A stretch of DNA of 18,845 nucleotides from Candidatus Moraniibacteriota bacterium (GTDB taxonomy: Bacteria; Patescibacteriota; Minisyncoccia; Moranbacterales; UBA1568): NCBI GenBank assembly GCA_017992575.1, contig JAGOOJ010000010.1, forward strand, positions 1-18,845. The letters run 5' to 3'. Of the stretch, positions 11,958 through 18,845 are shown piece by piece. Under the pieces are notes generated by a model. That model was not told the DNA's origin. It was given only the letters and a program-made list of their open reading frames with translations, and searched no databases. A program made the translations under genes and the position numbers. Numbering within the stretch: the first letter of the stretch is position 1; every line of letters begins with the position of its first letter.

Positions 11958-12479
11958 ATGGCTTCTTTTCCGGAAAAACTTGCGTTAGCAGTGGTTATGG
12001 CAGTTGTCATTGGTGTGACGAGCGCCGTTTCGTTGCTGAGACTTGCTGATCCGAACCAGTGTGAGCAGACTGTAGCGGTAGTTTCTGAGAAAGTGGCTCA
12101 ATCAGAACGGACAGTGCTTGGATCAGAGGACCCAATTACGAGTGGGGATATAGCCTCAGAGGAAGTTCCTTTTGTGTTAGAGCTAAAGCCTGGAGAGAGG
12201 AAAACCAGTGTTCGTACAAGCTATGATACTCCAGCTGGATCTAATGATATCGGATTTAGTGTGGTAGTGGATGAGGATGATATCATTCGTGATGCTAGCG
12301 TTGAGGTACTCGCGACCCATGAAATATCCCGAATGCGTCAGCAGTCGTTTGCTAAAGAACTCCCGGAAATTCTGAAAGGCAAGAAGCTTCACGAACTACA
12401 GGCATTGGATTTGGTAGGGGAATCAAGCCTCACTACCAAGGCATTCAATGAATCTTTGGATGCGCTGAGGTCAAAGTAG
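11958..12479 (+). CDS. Second single-span FMN-binding-like protein, 173 aa
   Basis: Homologue of the 6935-7366 protein. The N-terminal membrane segment is at 9-27 (ALAVVMAVVIGVTSAVSLL), followed by a long polar linker (about 30-85), then the FMN_bind-like domain. The C-terminal block G141-KKLHELQALDLVGESSL aligns with the partner's GKKLSELTAVDKIGTSTY: shared GKKL-x-EL, D-x-(I/V)-G-x-S-(S/T)-x-T-T and AFN-x(3)-D-x-L. The flavinylation-type motif is D151-L-V-G-E-S-S-L-T159, predicting Thr159 as the FMN site. There is no neighbouring apbE; the one at 7377 would have to serve both. Own extended -10 promoter; no clear Shine-Dalgarno before ATG 11958. The homology is visible directly; FMN attachment is inferred. 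Confidence 0.75.
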   Translation: MASFPEKLALAVVMAVVIGVTSAVSLLRLADPNQCEQTVAVVSEKVAQSERTVLGSEDPITSGDIASEEVPFVLELKPGERKTSVRTSYDTPAGSNDIGFSVVVDEDDIIRDASVEVLATHEISRMRQQSFAKELPEILKGKKLHELQALDLVGESSLTTKAFNESLDALRSK

Positions 12480-12506
12480 TTCATATTTCGGATAGCGGGT
12501 GCTGTG

Positions 12507-12535
12507 TTGACTGACGGGGTGTTTTTTGTTACAAT
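12507..12535 (+). promoter_or_regulatory. Promoter of the tRNA cluster
   Basis: TTGACT (12507-12512), a 17-base spacer, and TACAAT (12530-12535), about 48 bases before tRNA-Lys. Confidence 0.75.
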
Positions 12536-12583
12536 CGCTCTGCGTTCATGTGCGACGTTTTTTGTTTTGAAAAGAGTGGTTTT

Positions 12584-12656
12584 GGGTGTATAGCTCAGTT
12601 GGTAGAGCAGTGGCCTCTTAAGCCAACGGTCGCAGGTTCGAATCCTGCTACACCCA
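12584..12656 (+). tRNA. tRNA-Lys(CTT)
   Basis: Acceptor GGGTGTA pairs with TACACCC; D arm GCTC...GAGC; anticodon loop CTCTTAA (anticodon CUU); T arm GCAGG-TTCGAAT-CCTGC; discriminator A. CCA is not encoded. Confidence 0.95.
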
Positions 12657-12672
12657 CTGGGTGCTCGGGTTT

Positions 12673-12744
12673 GCCCCGATAGCTTAATGGATAAAGCAGG
12701 ACTCTTCTAAGGTCTTGATGGGAGTTCGATTCTCTCTCGGGGCA
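12673..12744 (+). tRNA. tRNA-Arg(TCT)
   Basis: Acceptor GCCCCGA pairs with TCGGGGC; D arm GCTT...AAGC; anticodon loop CTTCTAA (anticodon UCU); T arm GGGAG-TTCGATT-CTCTC; discriminator A. It lies 16 bases after tRNA-Lys, so the two are probably co-transcribed. Confidence 0.95.
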
Positions 12745-12756
12745 CATGATGTAGGT

Positions 12757-12780
12757 TCCCTGCCTGCCGGCAGGCAGGGA
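12757..12780. repeat. Perfect 24-bp palindrome
   Basis: TCCCTGCCTGCC followed directly by its reverse complement. Both strands read LPAGRQG, which creates false peptides in overlapping frames. CGCTTCG-C-CGAAGCG (15 bp) follows near 12789. The palindrome sits between tRNA-Arg and tRNA-His. Confidence 0.85.
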
Positions 12781-12852
12781 TTCCAACCCGCTTCGCCGAA
12801 GCGCAAGCGAGGCGAGCCGAGGGCACAAGGTATTAAAAAAAGGATTCAGGGG

Positions 12853-12924
12853 GGTGGCCATCGTTCAATGGTAGGACAATGGTTTGTGGTACCATGAATC
12901 AGGGTTCGATTCCCTGTGGCCACC
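12853..12924 (+). tRNA. tRNA-His(GTG)
   Basis: G-1 (12853) is encoded and pairs with C73 (12924), the tRNA-His hallmark. Acceptor GTGGCCA pairs with TGGCCAC; anticodon stem ATGGT/ACCAT with loop TTGTGGT (anticodon GUG); T arm AGGGT-TCGATT-CCCTG. A T run at 12932-12940 probably ends the transcript. Confidence 0.95.
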
Positions 12925-13030
12925 CCCGTGGGTCTTTTTTTATTTGTGTAAAAAGTACTTCTAAAAAAATTCAAGGGCCCCAATCGATGATGGAGTTTAC
13001 TTTGTTTAAGAGAGGGAGTGGTAAAAAAAG

Positions 13031-13077
13031 GCCTGCCAGGCGGTGCCGGGCAGGTTGGGGGGTCCGCTAGGGCGGAC
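13031..13077. repeat. GC-rich palindromic repeats
   Basis: CCTGCC (13032-13037) with GGCAGG (13049-13054), and GTCCGC (13062-13067) with GCGGAC (13072-13077). They are preceded by GAGGGAGTGG, also found before the palindromes at about 3230 and inside the 2218-2648 RNA. They are followed by GGGTATAGTGGTAGCTC (13078-13094), which looks like a tRNA 5' half cut short. Confidence 0.55.
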
Positions 13078-13113
13078 GGGTATAGTGGTAGCTCATTTCA
13101 GCACCAGCGCGCT

Positions 13114-13488
13114 TCAGTGGATGACCGTGAAGCCACCGAAGTTTCGCACGCCGGCGGAGCTGTGCTGTTCATGATGGTGCGCCACCGCGAGGCCACCACG
13201 CAGGCCCTTCTTGATCGTGCCGGCCTTGACCGCACCCATCTTGGCGCGCAACGCGTTCTCGGTCGTCTTGACTGAGTCGTCGTAGGCAACCTTGTTGCCG
13301 GTGATGCGCAACGTGATCAGGAAGTTGGCGATGGCCAGGTCCTTCTTGGACGGCGCGTCATCGGCATGGAGCTTCTCGTCCAGATTGATCTTGGGCGGTG
13401 TAGCGTCGGCAGTGGCCAGGCTCGACAGCACAGCGGCAGCCAACAAGCTGTAGCGCGGTGCAGTGCGGTGCAAAATCGTCTGATTCAT
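13114..13488 (-). CDS. GC-rich small secreted protein of foreign appearance, 124 aa
   Basis: Unrecognised. It has a classical Sec signal peptide (1-29: basic RTAPR, hydrophobic YSLLAAAVLSSLA, then ADA before TPPK). The mature part is Lys/Ala-rich (KTTENALRAKMGAVKAGTIKKG) with a His-rich segment AHHHEQH near the end. A Shine-Dalgarno GGAGAAG stands before ATG 13488 (minus). Codons are strongly G/C-ending and the coding style resembles a high-GC proteobacterium, unlike every neighbour. The segment begins right after a truncated tRNA-like sequence (about 13094) and ends near an inverted repeat (13563-13610). It could be a recent transfer, possibly from a host organism, or an assembly chimera; sequence alone cannot decide. 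Confidence 0.65.
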   Translation of the reverse strand: MNQTILHRTAPRYSLLAAAVLSSLATADATPPKINLDEKLHADDAPSKKDLAIANFLITLRITGNKVAYDDSVKTTENALRAKMGAVKAGTIKKGLRGGLAVAHHHEQHSSAGVRNFGGFTVIH

Positions 13489-13562
13489 GGGGCTTCTCCA
13501 GATGGCCTTTGGAGCCAGTTGCGGTTGAGGACACACGCCATCCGTGAAGATGAACTTCTACC

Positions 13563-13610
13563 AGAGTGGCTCGCTACTCACGAAATGAATCGTGAACAAA
13601 GAGCCACTCT
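13563..13610. repeat. Nested inverted repeat at the edge of the GC-rich segment
   Basis: AGAGTGGCTC (13563-13572) with GAGCCACTCT (13601-13610), a perfect 10 bp; inside it TCACGA (13578-13583) with TCGTGA (13590-13595). It could form a cruciform or a terminator, or mark an insertion boundary. Confidence 0.7.
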
Positions 13611-13689
13611 GATATTTTTAAAAAAAGAACCCAACATTTATTTCGAATAATAGCAGGTTGAGAGGCACTGTCAACCAAGGGGATGATAA

Positions 13690-13716
13690 TAAAAAAGAAC
13701 CAGCATGAGCTGATTC
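13690..13716 (-). terminator. Terminator of the VanW gene
   Basis: Minus-strand stem GAATCAGC-TCAT-GCTGGTTC (13697-13716) followed by a T run (the A run at 13690-13696 on the plus strand). Confidence 0.88.
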
Positions 13717-13724
13717 TTTTTGTG

Positions 13725-15020
13725 TTATGGACGAGTGGCTTTGTAGGCTTTCCACTGTTTCTCTGACCAGTCAGCGGGTTTGGTAGTCGGATTCTGCTCT
13801 TCCCCTGGGTGAGGGAAGAGACTGGGGGATTTGTAGTTACTGTAGAAGCTATCACGAATGAAATTTTGTCCATCGACAGTACTCACTTCTTGAGTAAAGA
13901 CGGTTTTCATACTCCCGTCACCACCGCGTTCGAGGATATGAGGTCCATCGACTTTGACCGTGCGTCCATCTCGGGTACCAAAAAATCGAAAGGTGAGGGT
14001 GTATTGGTCAATAATTGGTTGCATGAGGATATAGCCGGGTGTATTGTTGGTAAATTTGAGGTCGGGCTTCGGGATATAGATGGTAGCATCCATACCAATA
14101 GGTTTGTAATACTGGACGGCATAGGCGTGGTTGCGTCGCTCGGTGATTTTGAGACCGCTATAGATAGCAGCCCGAAACACGGTGCTTGACACCTGACAGA
14201 TGCCACCTCCGAACTCCGGCTCAGTTTTGTTGTATTTAATGACGAGCTCCGGGAGATAGCCGTGCTCACCATCGACTTCACCAAGGTATTCCACAAAAGA
14301 AAATTCTTGCCCGGGAGCGATGAGGATATTTTCGTACTGTTCTAGTGCTCGTTTGATATTGAAGATACGATTTTTTGGCGAACCTTTGAAGTTGGATTTC
14401 CCTTCACCGATGAGTTCTTTCAAACTATAGCGTTCACGATCAGCCCCGATTATTTTGGGTGATGTGACTTCAGTGGGGAGTAGGATAGGGAGCGAGAGAC
14501 GATTCGTATCGAGTGCGAGGAGAGCGGTGAGGATGATAGTGACACTTTCTGCCTCATTGAGACGGCGACCGAGTTTTTCTGGAGTACCAATAATAATCTC
14601 ATTGTTTTCTCCGACCCCGAAAATAGCATCCTCAGGCTCCTGGTTCACTTTTGGAGCAAGCGTGGCAATAAATTCTTTGATACGGGTTTCCTCGGCGGTT
14701 TTAATAAATTGGACAGCCACACGTTCTCGGGCAAAACGGGACAGAGAAAAATCGCAGTACCACGGAGAGGTGGGACAAGTAGTGGTGTTGACTATCTCGG
14801 AGCGTTTTTTCTGATTGGCGACGAGGTTTGTTTCAACGCGAAACCATGAGGCAAAGTCAGTTGCTGCCAGTGTTTCTCGGTAATCCCCAGCGCTGATTTC
14901 AATAGAGAGAGGACTTCTATCATCGGCCTGTGCAGGAGTTGGGTCACACGTCCACGTGAAACCAGCAACACTCATGATGAGGAGTATGGTTTGATATGTG
15001 GGATGAAAGAAATTGGGCAT
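13725..15020 (-). CDS. VanW family exported protein, 431 aa
   Basis: Exported protein likely to act on or bind the cell wall; the biochemical role of VanW domains is unsettled. A signal peptide is likely at 1-32 (TILLIMSVAGFTW then PAQA). Residues about 45-205 form a region resembling the peptidoglycan-binding-like domain that precedes VanW in YoaR-type proteins. The VanW domain is at about 208-350: IAPGQEFSFVEYLGEVDGEHGY, the hallmark FGGGICQVSSTVFRAAIYSGL (270-290), ERRNHAYAVQYYKPIGMDATIY, and TPGYILMQPIIDQYTLTFRFFG. Four cysteines lie in the exported part before the VanW core (C81 and C89 are close together and could pair). A C-terminal 70-residue tail is unassigned. Its ATG is 69 bases after the hsp20 stop, with a hairpin between. 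Confidence 0.9.
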   Translation of the reverse strand: MPNFFHPTYQTILLIMSVAGFTWTCDPTPAQADDRSPLSIEISAGDYRETLAATDFASWFRVETNLVANQKKRSEIVNTTTCPTSPWYCDFSLSRFARERVAVQFIKTAEETRIKEFIATLAPKVNQEPEDAIFGVGENNEIIIGTPEKLGRRLNEAESVTIILTALLALDTNRLSLPILLPTEVTSPKIIGADRERYSLKELIGEGKSNFKGSPKNRIFNIKRALEQYENILIAPGQEFSFVEYLGEVDGEHGYLPELVIKYNKTEPEFGGGICQVSSTVFRAAIYSGLKITERRNHAYAVQYYKPIGMDATIYIPKPDLKFTNNTPGYILMQPIIDQYTLTFRFFGTRDGRTVKVDGPHILERGGDGSMKTVFTQEVSTVDGQNFIRDSFYSNYKSPSLFPHPGEEQNPTTKPADWSEKQWKAYKATRP

Positions 15021-15028
15021 GATAGATG

Positions 15029-15069
15029 AGAATAAAGAACACCGACCCCATCAAAGGAACCGGCGTTCT
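15029..15069 (-). terminator. Hairpin between hsp20 and the VanW gene
   Basis: A minus-strand 10-bp stem, AGAACGCCGG with TCGGTGTTCT (15036-15069, G-U pairs included). It is followed only by TTATTC, so it may be a leaky terminator or a processing site; some VanW expression may come from hsp20 read-through. Confidence 0.6.
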
Positions 15070-15089
15070 GAAATTCCGGAAAGGGTCGT

Positions 15090-15626
15090 TTAAAATCCGC
15101 GCACCTGAATTTTCTTAGTTTTAGTTGTGTCCGCTTTTGGAAGACGGATGGTCAGGATGCCATTTTTGAGGGCAGCATCAGCTTTTTCAGGAATGACATC
15201 AACTGGGAGAAGGACGGAGCGAGAAAAGGATCCCCAATAGCACTCTTGATAGTAGTAATTGCCATTTTCTACCACCTCTTCATTTTTGCGTTCACCTTTG
15301 ACAGTTACCATGTCGTTATTGATGGAGACATCCAGGTCCTCTGGTTTGACACCGGCGATGGTGGATTTGATGACAATGTCGTTTTCGGTTTGATAGACGT
15401 CGATAGTCAATTGTCCTTCGGCATTGTCACTCTCTGCTTCAGCGGGAGCAAACGAAGATTGGGCCCATGATTCTTCCTCTCGTACGGCAAAAGACATCGG
15501 TTCTTCGCGCATAGCGACAGGAGTTTCTTCTTCTTCGTTGTATACAGGAACCTCATTGAAGCTGTCCCGGTCCACATTCTGGGCCCCGGTGAGTCGTTCA
15601 AAAAAGGATTTTTTTTGTTTAGTCAT
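15090..15626 (-). CDS. Hsp20 / alpha-crystallin small heat-shock protein, 178 aa
   Basis: ATP-independent holdase chaperone in the cytosol. The N-terminal arm (1-70) is long and acidic (NEEEETP-type runs). The alpha-crystallin domain is at 72-165: LTIDVYQTENDIVIKSTIAG, VKPEDLDVSINNDMVTVKGER, ECYWGSFSRSVLLPVDV, and the A-x-x-x-N-G-I-L-T-I signature (AALKNGILTIRLPK, 151-164). The C-terminal I-x-I/V motif is Ile173-Gln-Val175, used in oligomer assembly. It has its own strong promoter at 15655-15683; no CIRCE element is seen between promoter and start. Single gene, or followed by VanW through a weak terminator. Confidence 0.95.
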   Translation of the reverse strand: MTKQKKSFFERLTGAQNVDRDSFNEVPVYNEEEETPVAMREEPMSFAVREEESWAQSSFAPAEAESDNAEGQLTIDVYQTENDIVIKSTIAGVKPEDLDVSINNDMVTVKGERKNEEVVENGNYYYQECYWGSFSRSVLLPVDVIPEKADAALKNGILTIRLPKADTTKTKKIQVRGF

Positions 15627-15654
15627 ACGTAATCTTTAAAGAATAATCGTCTTC

Positions 15655-15683
15655 AGTATAGAGTATTTTTTGCTCTGACGCAA
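15655..15683 (-). promoter_or_regulatory. hsp20 promoter
   Basis: On the minus strand: TTGCGT (complement of 15678-15683), a 17-base spacer, and TATACT (complement of 15655-15660), about 29 bases before the ATG. Confidence 0.75.
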
Positions 15684-15702
15684 GAAACAGAAAAAGAGCT
15701 TT

Positions 15703-16188
15703 TTAGAGCGCTAAGGAAACGAAAGCATCATAGAAAAAATGGACCAAAATCGCGAGGAAAAGTGGTAGAAAAAAAGCTGTGGTCTGTCTTTTGTTTGGGT
15801 ATCGCAAAAAAGCTACAAGGATGAACGTGGTGATGATATGAACCAAAAAAATGCTGATGAGTCCACGAACGCTATCGGTCCCTAAATTTCCGGAGAGAAT
15901 GACCGTAGCCTCGAGAGCGGAAAAGCCGAACCCAAAACCGAGTCCAAGGGCGATGGCTTGTTTCAAGGAGAGAGTGATTGTCTCAAAAGAGCGAAAGAGG
16001 TACTGGCGGAGAAAAAGATATTTGGCGCTTTCTTCGATCAGGGCGACGGCTATGAGCAAAGCCAAACTGGAGAATGCTAGGGTTATGGAAGAATAATCAT
16101 GGATACGGCTTAGATCAAGCGTGATGATTTCGAATATAACAGCAAAAAAAGCAGAGAGTGTTCCAAAGATAAAAGCAGTGATAAGCAT
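15703..16188 (-). CDS. PrsW-like intramembrane metalloprotease, 161 aa
   Basis: Polytopic membrane protein with the three PrsW motifs: E52-E53-S-A-K56 (EExxK), F89-S-A-L-E93 (FxxxE) and H150-F-F-Y-D154 (HxxxD). PrsW-type enzymes (related to CAAX/ABI proteases) cut membrane-bound regulators such as anti-sigma factors. About five hydrophobic segments are visible (3-25, 36-54, 78-98, 109-127, 138-158), fewer than in long PrsW proteins, so it is a compact version. It follows valS by six bases on the same strand and is surely co-transcribed with it. No anti-sigma/sigma pair is in the window, so the substrate is unknown. Confidence 0.82.
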   Translation of the reverse strand: MLITAFIFGTLSAFFAVIFEIITLDLSRIHDYSSITLAFSSLALLIAVALIEESAKYLFLRQYLFRSFETITLSLKQAIALGLGFGFGFSALEATVILSGNLGTDSVRGLISIFLVHIITTFILVAFLRYPNKRQTTAFFLPLFLAILVHFFYDAFVSLAL

Positions 16189-16194
16189 GGTGTT

Positions 16195-18795
16195 TCAGAC
16201 GGCGAGGTTATCCAGATACTTGTTGAGTTCATCAATTTTGGTGAGCGTTTCCTGGAGACTCTGTTTGTTCTGTTCGAGGATGTGCGCCGGAGCACGATTG
16301 GCAAAGTTGGGGTCGCCGAGTCGTTTCTCGATTCCGAGTTTGTATTTTTGAGCGGATTCCATCTCGGTAGTGAGGCGAGCTCGCTCTTTTTTGAGATCAA
16401 TAAATCCACTTAAGTGCACAAAAACTGAAGTGTCGCCACTACCGATGCGAGCAGTTTCGGCTGGTTGTGTTTCATCATCGGTAACGACTACTTCCTCAAT
16501 ACGAGCCAATCGTTCGATGAGTGGCACATACGGTTCCCAGGCGCTTTTCTCGCCTACGATAGTGAGCCAGGGCTTTTCACTTGGGTCGACGTGATACACA
16601 GCGCGGACATTACGAATGCGTTGAATGAGGTCGATGATAGTTTGAAATGATGATTGAGTGGTATGTTCATCCTTTGCTTGTGGCCATGAGGCGACCATGA
16701 GAAATTCTTTTTGGTTCGGGTAGAGTGTCTGAAAGAGTGCCTCGGTGACAAACGGCATAAACGGATGCCAGAGTTTGAGGAGTTCGTTCCAAACAGCGAC
16801 CAAAGTAGTATCATTCTTTTCGATCTTATGAATTTCGACATACCAGTCGGCGTACTCGTTCCAGGTGAAGTCTCGGAGCGTTTCAGCAGCGAGAGAGATG
16901 TTGTAATTTTCGAGGTAGCGAGTGACATCTGATTTCGTTTTTTCGAGACGGGCAAGAATCCATTCATCAGCCGGAGAAAGGTTTGCGGGAGTAATTTTTT
17001 CGAAAGCATGCCATTCTATGAATTCTGTTTTGGCTGTGGCTGTAACGTAGCGCCCAATATTCCAGAGTTTGTTGGCAAAGTTTCGGAATGACTCTACTTT
17101 TTTGAAGGATAGAGGGATGTTGTTACCAGGAGCGTTGCCGGTAATAAGGGCCATGCGCAGGGCATCAGTACCATACTCATCAATCAGGTCAATTGGACTG
17201 ATAACATTTCCTTTGCTTTTGCTCATTTTCTGACCGTGTTCGTCGTTGACGAGGCCATGAAGGTAGACATGATGAAAAGGAATCTCTTGTTTCAGGTAGA
17301 GACTGAAGATAACCATGCGGGGGATCCATTTGAAAATGAGATCATGACCCGTCTCCATGACGGTGGTCGGGTGGTAAGTAGCAACGTCGGTGGAGTGCGG
17401 GTAGCCGAGAGCAAGGAGGGGCCACTGGCCGGAAGAAAACCAGGTATCAAACGTATCGGTTTCAGAGACGATGGTCCCGCCACAAGAACAGGTGTCGTTT
17501 GCTTTGGCATCGATGTAGCCTCTATTACAGGTGGTGCAGTACTGGGCGGGAATAGGAATGCCCCAGACAATTTGGCGGGAAATATTCCAATCAATAGTAT
17601 TTTCCATCCAGTAGGTGAAAATCTTCTCGTAGTTTTTTGGATGAAATTCAATTTCCTTGTTATCGCGCACAGCTTGGAGGGCAAGTTCAGCGAGTGGTTT
17701 CATTTTGACAAACCACTGGTCACGCGCTTGCGGTTCGATGACGGTTTCACACTTGTAACAAACCTTTTTGATATTGTGATAGTCTTCCTCAATTTTTACG
17801 AGGAGTCCTTTTTGTTCGAGTTTTGCAACAATTTTTTCACGGGCTTCATCGATAGACATGCCTGCAAATTCCTCGGCAATCGGAAGAAGTTTTCCTGATT
17901 CATCAATAATTTGTTCGAAATCGAGGTCGTATTTGAGAGCGAGTTCATAGTCGACTTGGGAGTGCCAAGGAGTGATAGTCATGACACCAGTACCAAACGT
18001 CATATCCATGATGGGATCTTTGATGATGGTGGCATTGATTGGGCCATTGATCCATTCTACTGTTATTTTTTGTCCATGCTCATACTGTAAGTATCGTTCA
18101 TCATCTGGGTGCATGACCACATATTTGTCGCCAAATTTGGTTTCCGGACGAACGGTGGCGATATCAAATGGGCCGTATTTGAAGTAGTACAGTTTCGATA
18201 CAGCGTCGACGCTTTCGGTTTCAACATCAGAGAGTCCTGTCTGGTGCTTGGAACACCAGTTAACGATTCTTTTGCCACGATAGACGAGTCCATCACGGAA
18301 CATCTTGTGAAAAGTTTCTTGGACAACAGTGACAATTTTTGGATCGAGGGTGAAAGCGTTGCGACTCCAGTCACAGCTGGCTCCGAGTTTGCGCAGGTCA
18401 TTTTCCATGTGACCCTTGTTCTCCATGGTGAAGTCATAGATTTCTTGATAGAGATCTTTGGGTGATAAATCGAAACGAGAACGACCCTCTTTCTCGAGTT
18501 TTCGTTCGTAAACGACTTGAGTTTCAAATCCGGCATGGTCGGCTCCTGGCACCCAGAGAGCCCGCTTGCCGTTCATGCGGTGGTAACGAGTGAGGATGTC
18601 TTCAATCGTGACGAAGAGGGCGTGACCGGCATGGAGTCGCCCGTTGGCGTTGGGCGGGGGCATGATGATTGAAAAGGCCTCATTTCGTTCGCCAGGCAGG
18701 TTATCCGGGTTGAAAAACCCGCTCTTTTCCCAATCGGCATAGAGTTTTTGTTCCCAGTCTTTGGCAGTATAGGTTTTGGGGATTTCTGTTTCCAT
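16195..18795 (-). CDS. valS: Valyl-tRNA synthetase, 866 aa
   Basis: Charges tRNA-Val with valine; class Ia. HIGH signature H55-A-G-H58 (PPPNANGRLHAGHAL), KMSKS at 523-527 (GQKMSKSKGN), and a CP1 editing domain at about 200-330 (IATVRPETKFGDKYVV; GTGVMTITPWHSQVDYE). The usual editing-site H-D-x-x-D reads H278-S-x-x-D282, so the first Asp is Ser. Extra zinc-type cysteines: C346-x-x-C349, and C420-x-x-C423 with C436/C438. The anticodon-binding domain and the C-terminal coiled coil (LKKERARLTTEMESAQKYKLGIEKRLGD...) typical of ValRS are present. ATG 18795 gives the normal METEIPKTYT start; the frame is open to TTG 18831 without family similarity. First gene of an operon with the PrsW-like gene. 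Confidence 0.97.
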   Translation of the reverse strand: METEIPKTYTAKDWEQKLYADWEKSGFFNPDNLPGERNEAFSIIMPPPNANGRLHAGHALFVTIEDILTRYHRMNGKRALWVPGADHAGFETQVVYERKLEKEGRSRFDLSPKDLYQEIYDFTMENKGHMENDLRKLGASCDWSRNAFTLDPKIVTVVQETFHKMFRDGLVYRGKRIVNWCSKHQTGLSDVETESVDAVSKLYYFKYGPFDIATVRPETKFGDKYVVMHPDDERYLQYEHGQKITVEWINGPINATIIKDPIMDMTFGTGVMTITPWHSQVDYELALKYDLDFEQIIDESGKLLPIAEEFAGMSIDEAREKIVAKLEQKGLLVKIEEDYHNIKKVCYKCETVIEPQARDQWFVKMKPLAELALQAVRDNKEIEFHPKNYEKIFTYWMENTIDWNISRQIVWGIPIPAQYCTTCNRGYIDAKANDTCSCGGTIVSETDTFDTWFSSGQWPLLALGYPHSTDVATYHPTTVMETGHDLIFKWIPRMVIFSLYLKQEIPFHHVYLHGLVNDEHGQKMSKSKGNVISPIDLIDEYGTDALRMALITGNAPGNNIPLSFKKVESFRNFANKLWNIGRYVTATAKTEFIEWHAFEKITPANLSPADEWILARLEKTKSDVTRYLENYNISLAAETLRDFTWNEYADWYVEIHKIEKNDTTLVAVWNELLKLWHPFMPFVTEALFQTLYPNQKEFLMVASWPQAKDEHTTQSSFQTIIDLIQRIRNVRAVYHVDPSEKPWLTIVGEKSAWEPYVPLIERLARIEEVVVTDDETQPAETARIGSGDTSVFVHLSGFIDLKKERARLTTEMESAQKYKLGIEKRLGDPNFANRAPAHILEQNKQSLQETLTKIDELNKYLDNLAV

Positions 18796-18802
18796 GCTTC
18801 TT

Positions 18803-18831
18803 ACGGTATCACGAAAAGTGCTCTGTTTCAA
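18803..18831 (-). promoter_or_regulatory. Possible valS promoter
   Basis: On the minus strand: TTGAAA (complement of 18826-18831), a 17-base spacer, and TACCGT with extended TGA (complement of 18803-18808). The match is moderate and the predicted leader is very short. Confidence 0.4.
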
Positions 18832-18845
18832 GGGAAATCAGGAAA

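Noticed and set aside
12595..12861. 88-aa minus-strand ORF with ESNSHQDLRRVLLYPLSYRG and AGFEPATVG
   Set aside because: It is antisense to tRNA-Lys and tRNA-Arg plus the palindrome; this peptide style is a well-known false product of tRNA antisense frames.
17236..17898. 220-aa plus-strand ORF
   Set aside because: Antisense to valS; no start signal and the ValRS frame is unambiguous.
1..18845. Recoded TGA (Gly) as in Gracilibacteria/Absconditabacteria
   Set aside because: TGA ends apbE, valS and the 455-aa surface protein exactly where the families or operon spacing expect the end.

Overview
The window looks like chromosomal DNA of a Candidate Phyla Radiation (Patescibacteria) bacterium. The basis is the gene style (small membrane-anchored proteins, a DUF378 protein, a SIMPL protein, VanW, a ValRS with extra zinc-binding cysteines), short 5' leaders that often lack a clear Shine-Dalgarno, tRNA genes without encoded CCA, and many GC-rich palindromes such as the one at 12757-12780. 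TGA ends several genes (apbE, valS, the 455-aa surface protein), so the standard bacterial code applies and the TGA=Gly lineages (Gracilibacteria/Absconditabacteria) are unlikely. The phylum is an inference; no rRNA gene is present.

Layout. 1-2167: tail of an unidentified ORF, an AT-rich PD-(D/E)XK nuclease-like gene and a HAD hydrolase. 2168-2786: no protein gene; a promoter, a long structured RNA candidate with two predicted tertiary pairings, and a terminator. 2684-4893: three single-gene units (113-aa orphan, PurN-like formyltransferase, 118-aa orphan). They share promoter spacing, a GTTCTTT 5' end, a leader hairpin, leader length and a private terminator, and all have GC-rich codons; a small membrane-protein gene lies between them on the minus strand. 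4941-8240: cell-envelope genes (anchored orphan, DUF378, SIMPL) and a two-gene operon of an FMN-binding-like membrane protein and ApbE flavin transferase. 8314-9063: lexA with a good promoter and a candidate operator. 9090-11373: operon of a surface protein with Ig/FN3-like domains, a three-helix membrane protein and an M23 peptidase. 11374-11957: no protein gene; hairpin-rich diverged repeats and tRNA-Arg(TCG). 11958-12479: second FMN-binding-like membrane protein. 12507-12924: tRNA-Lys, tRNA-Arg and tRNA-His. About 13090-13556: a GC-rich foreign-looking segment with a secreted small protein. 13690-18831: minus-strand VanW, Hsp20, PrsW-like protease and ValRS.

How the parts fit. The most coherent functional theme is membrane/extracytosolic flavin chemistry. 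ApbE attaches FMN to Thr in a D-x-x-(S/T)-G-A-(S/T)-x-T type motif; its operon partner and the 11958-12479 protein both end in a recognisable version of this motif behind one membrane anchor. The remaining genes are mostly envelope maintenance (VanW, M23, SIMPL, PrsW), stress response (LexA, Hsp20) and translation (ValRS, tRNAs). The most unusual non-coding items are the RNA at about 2218-2648, the shared leaders of the three units, and the tandem structured repeats beside tRNA-Arg.
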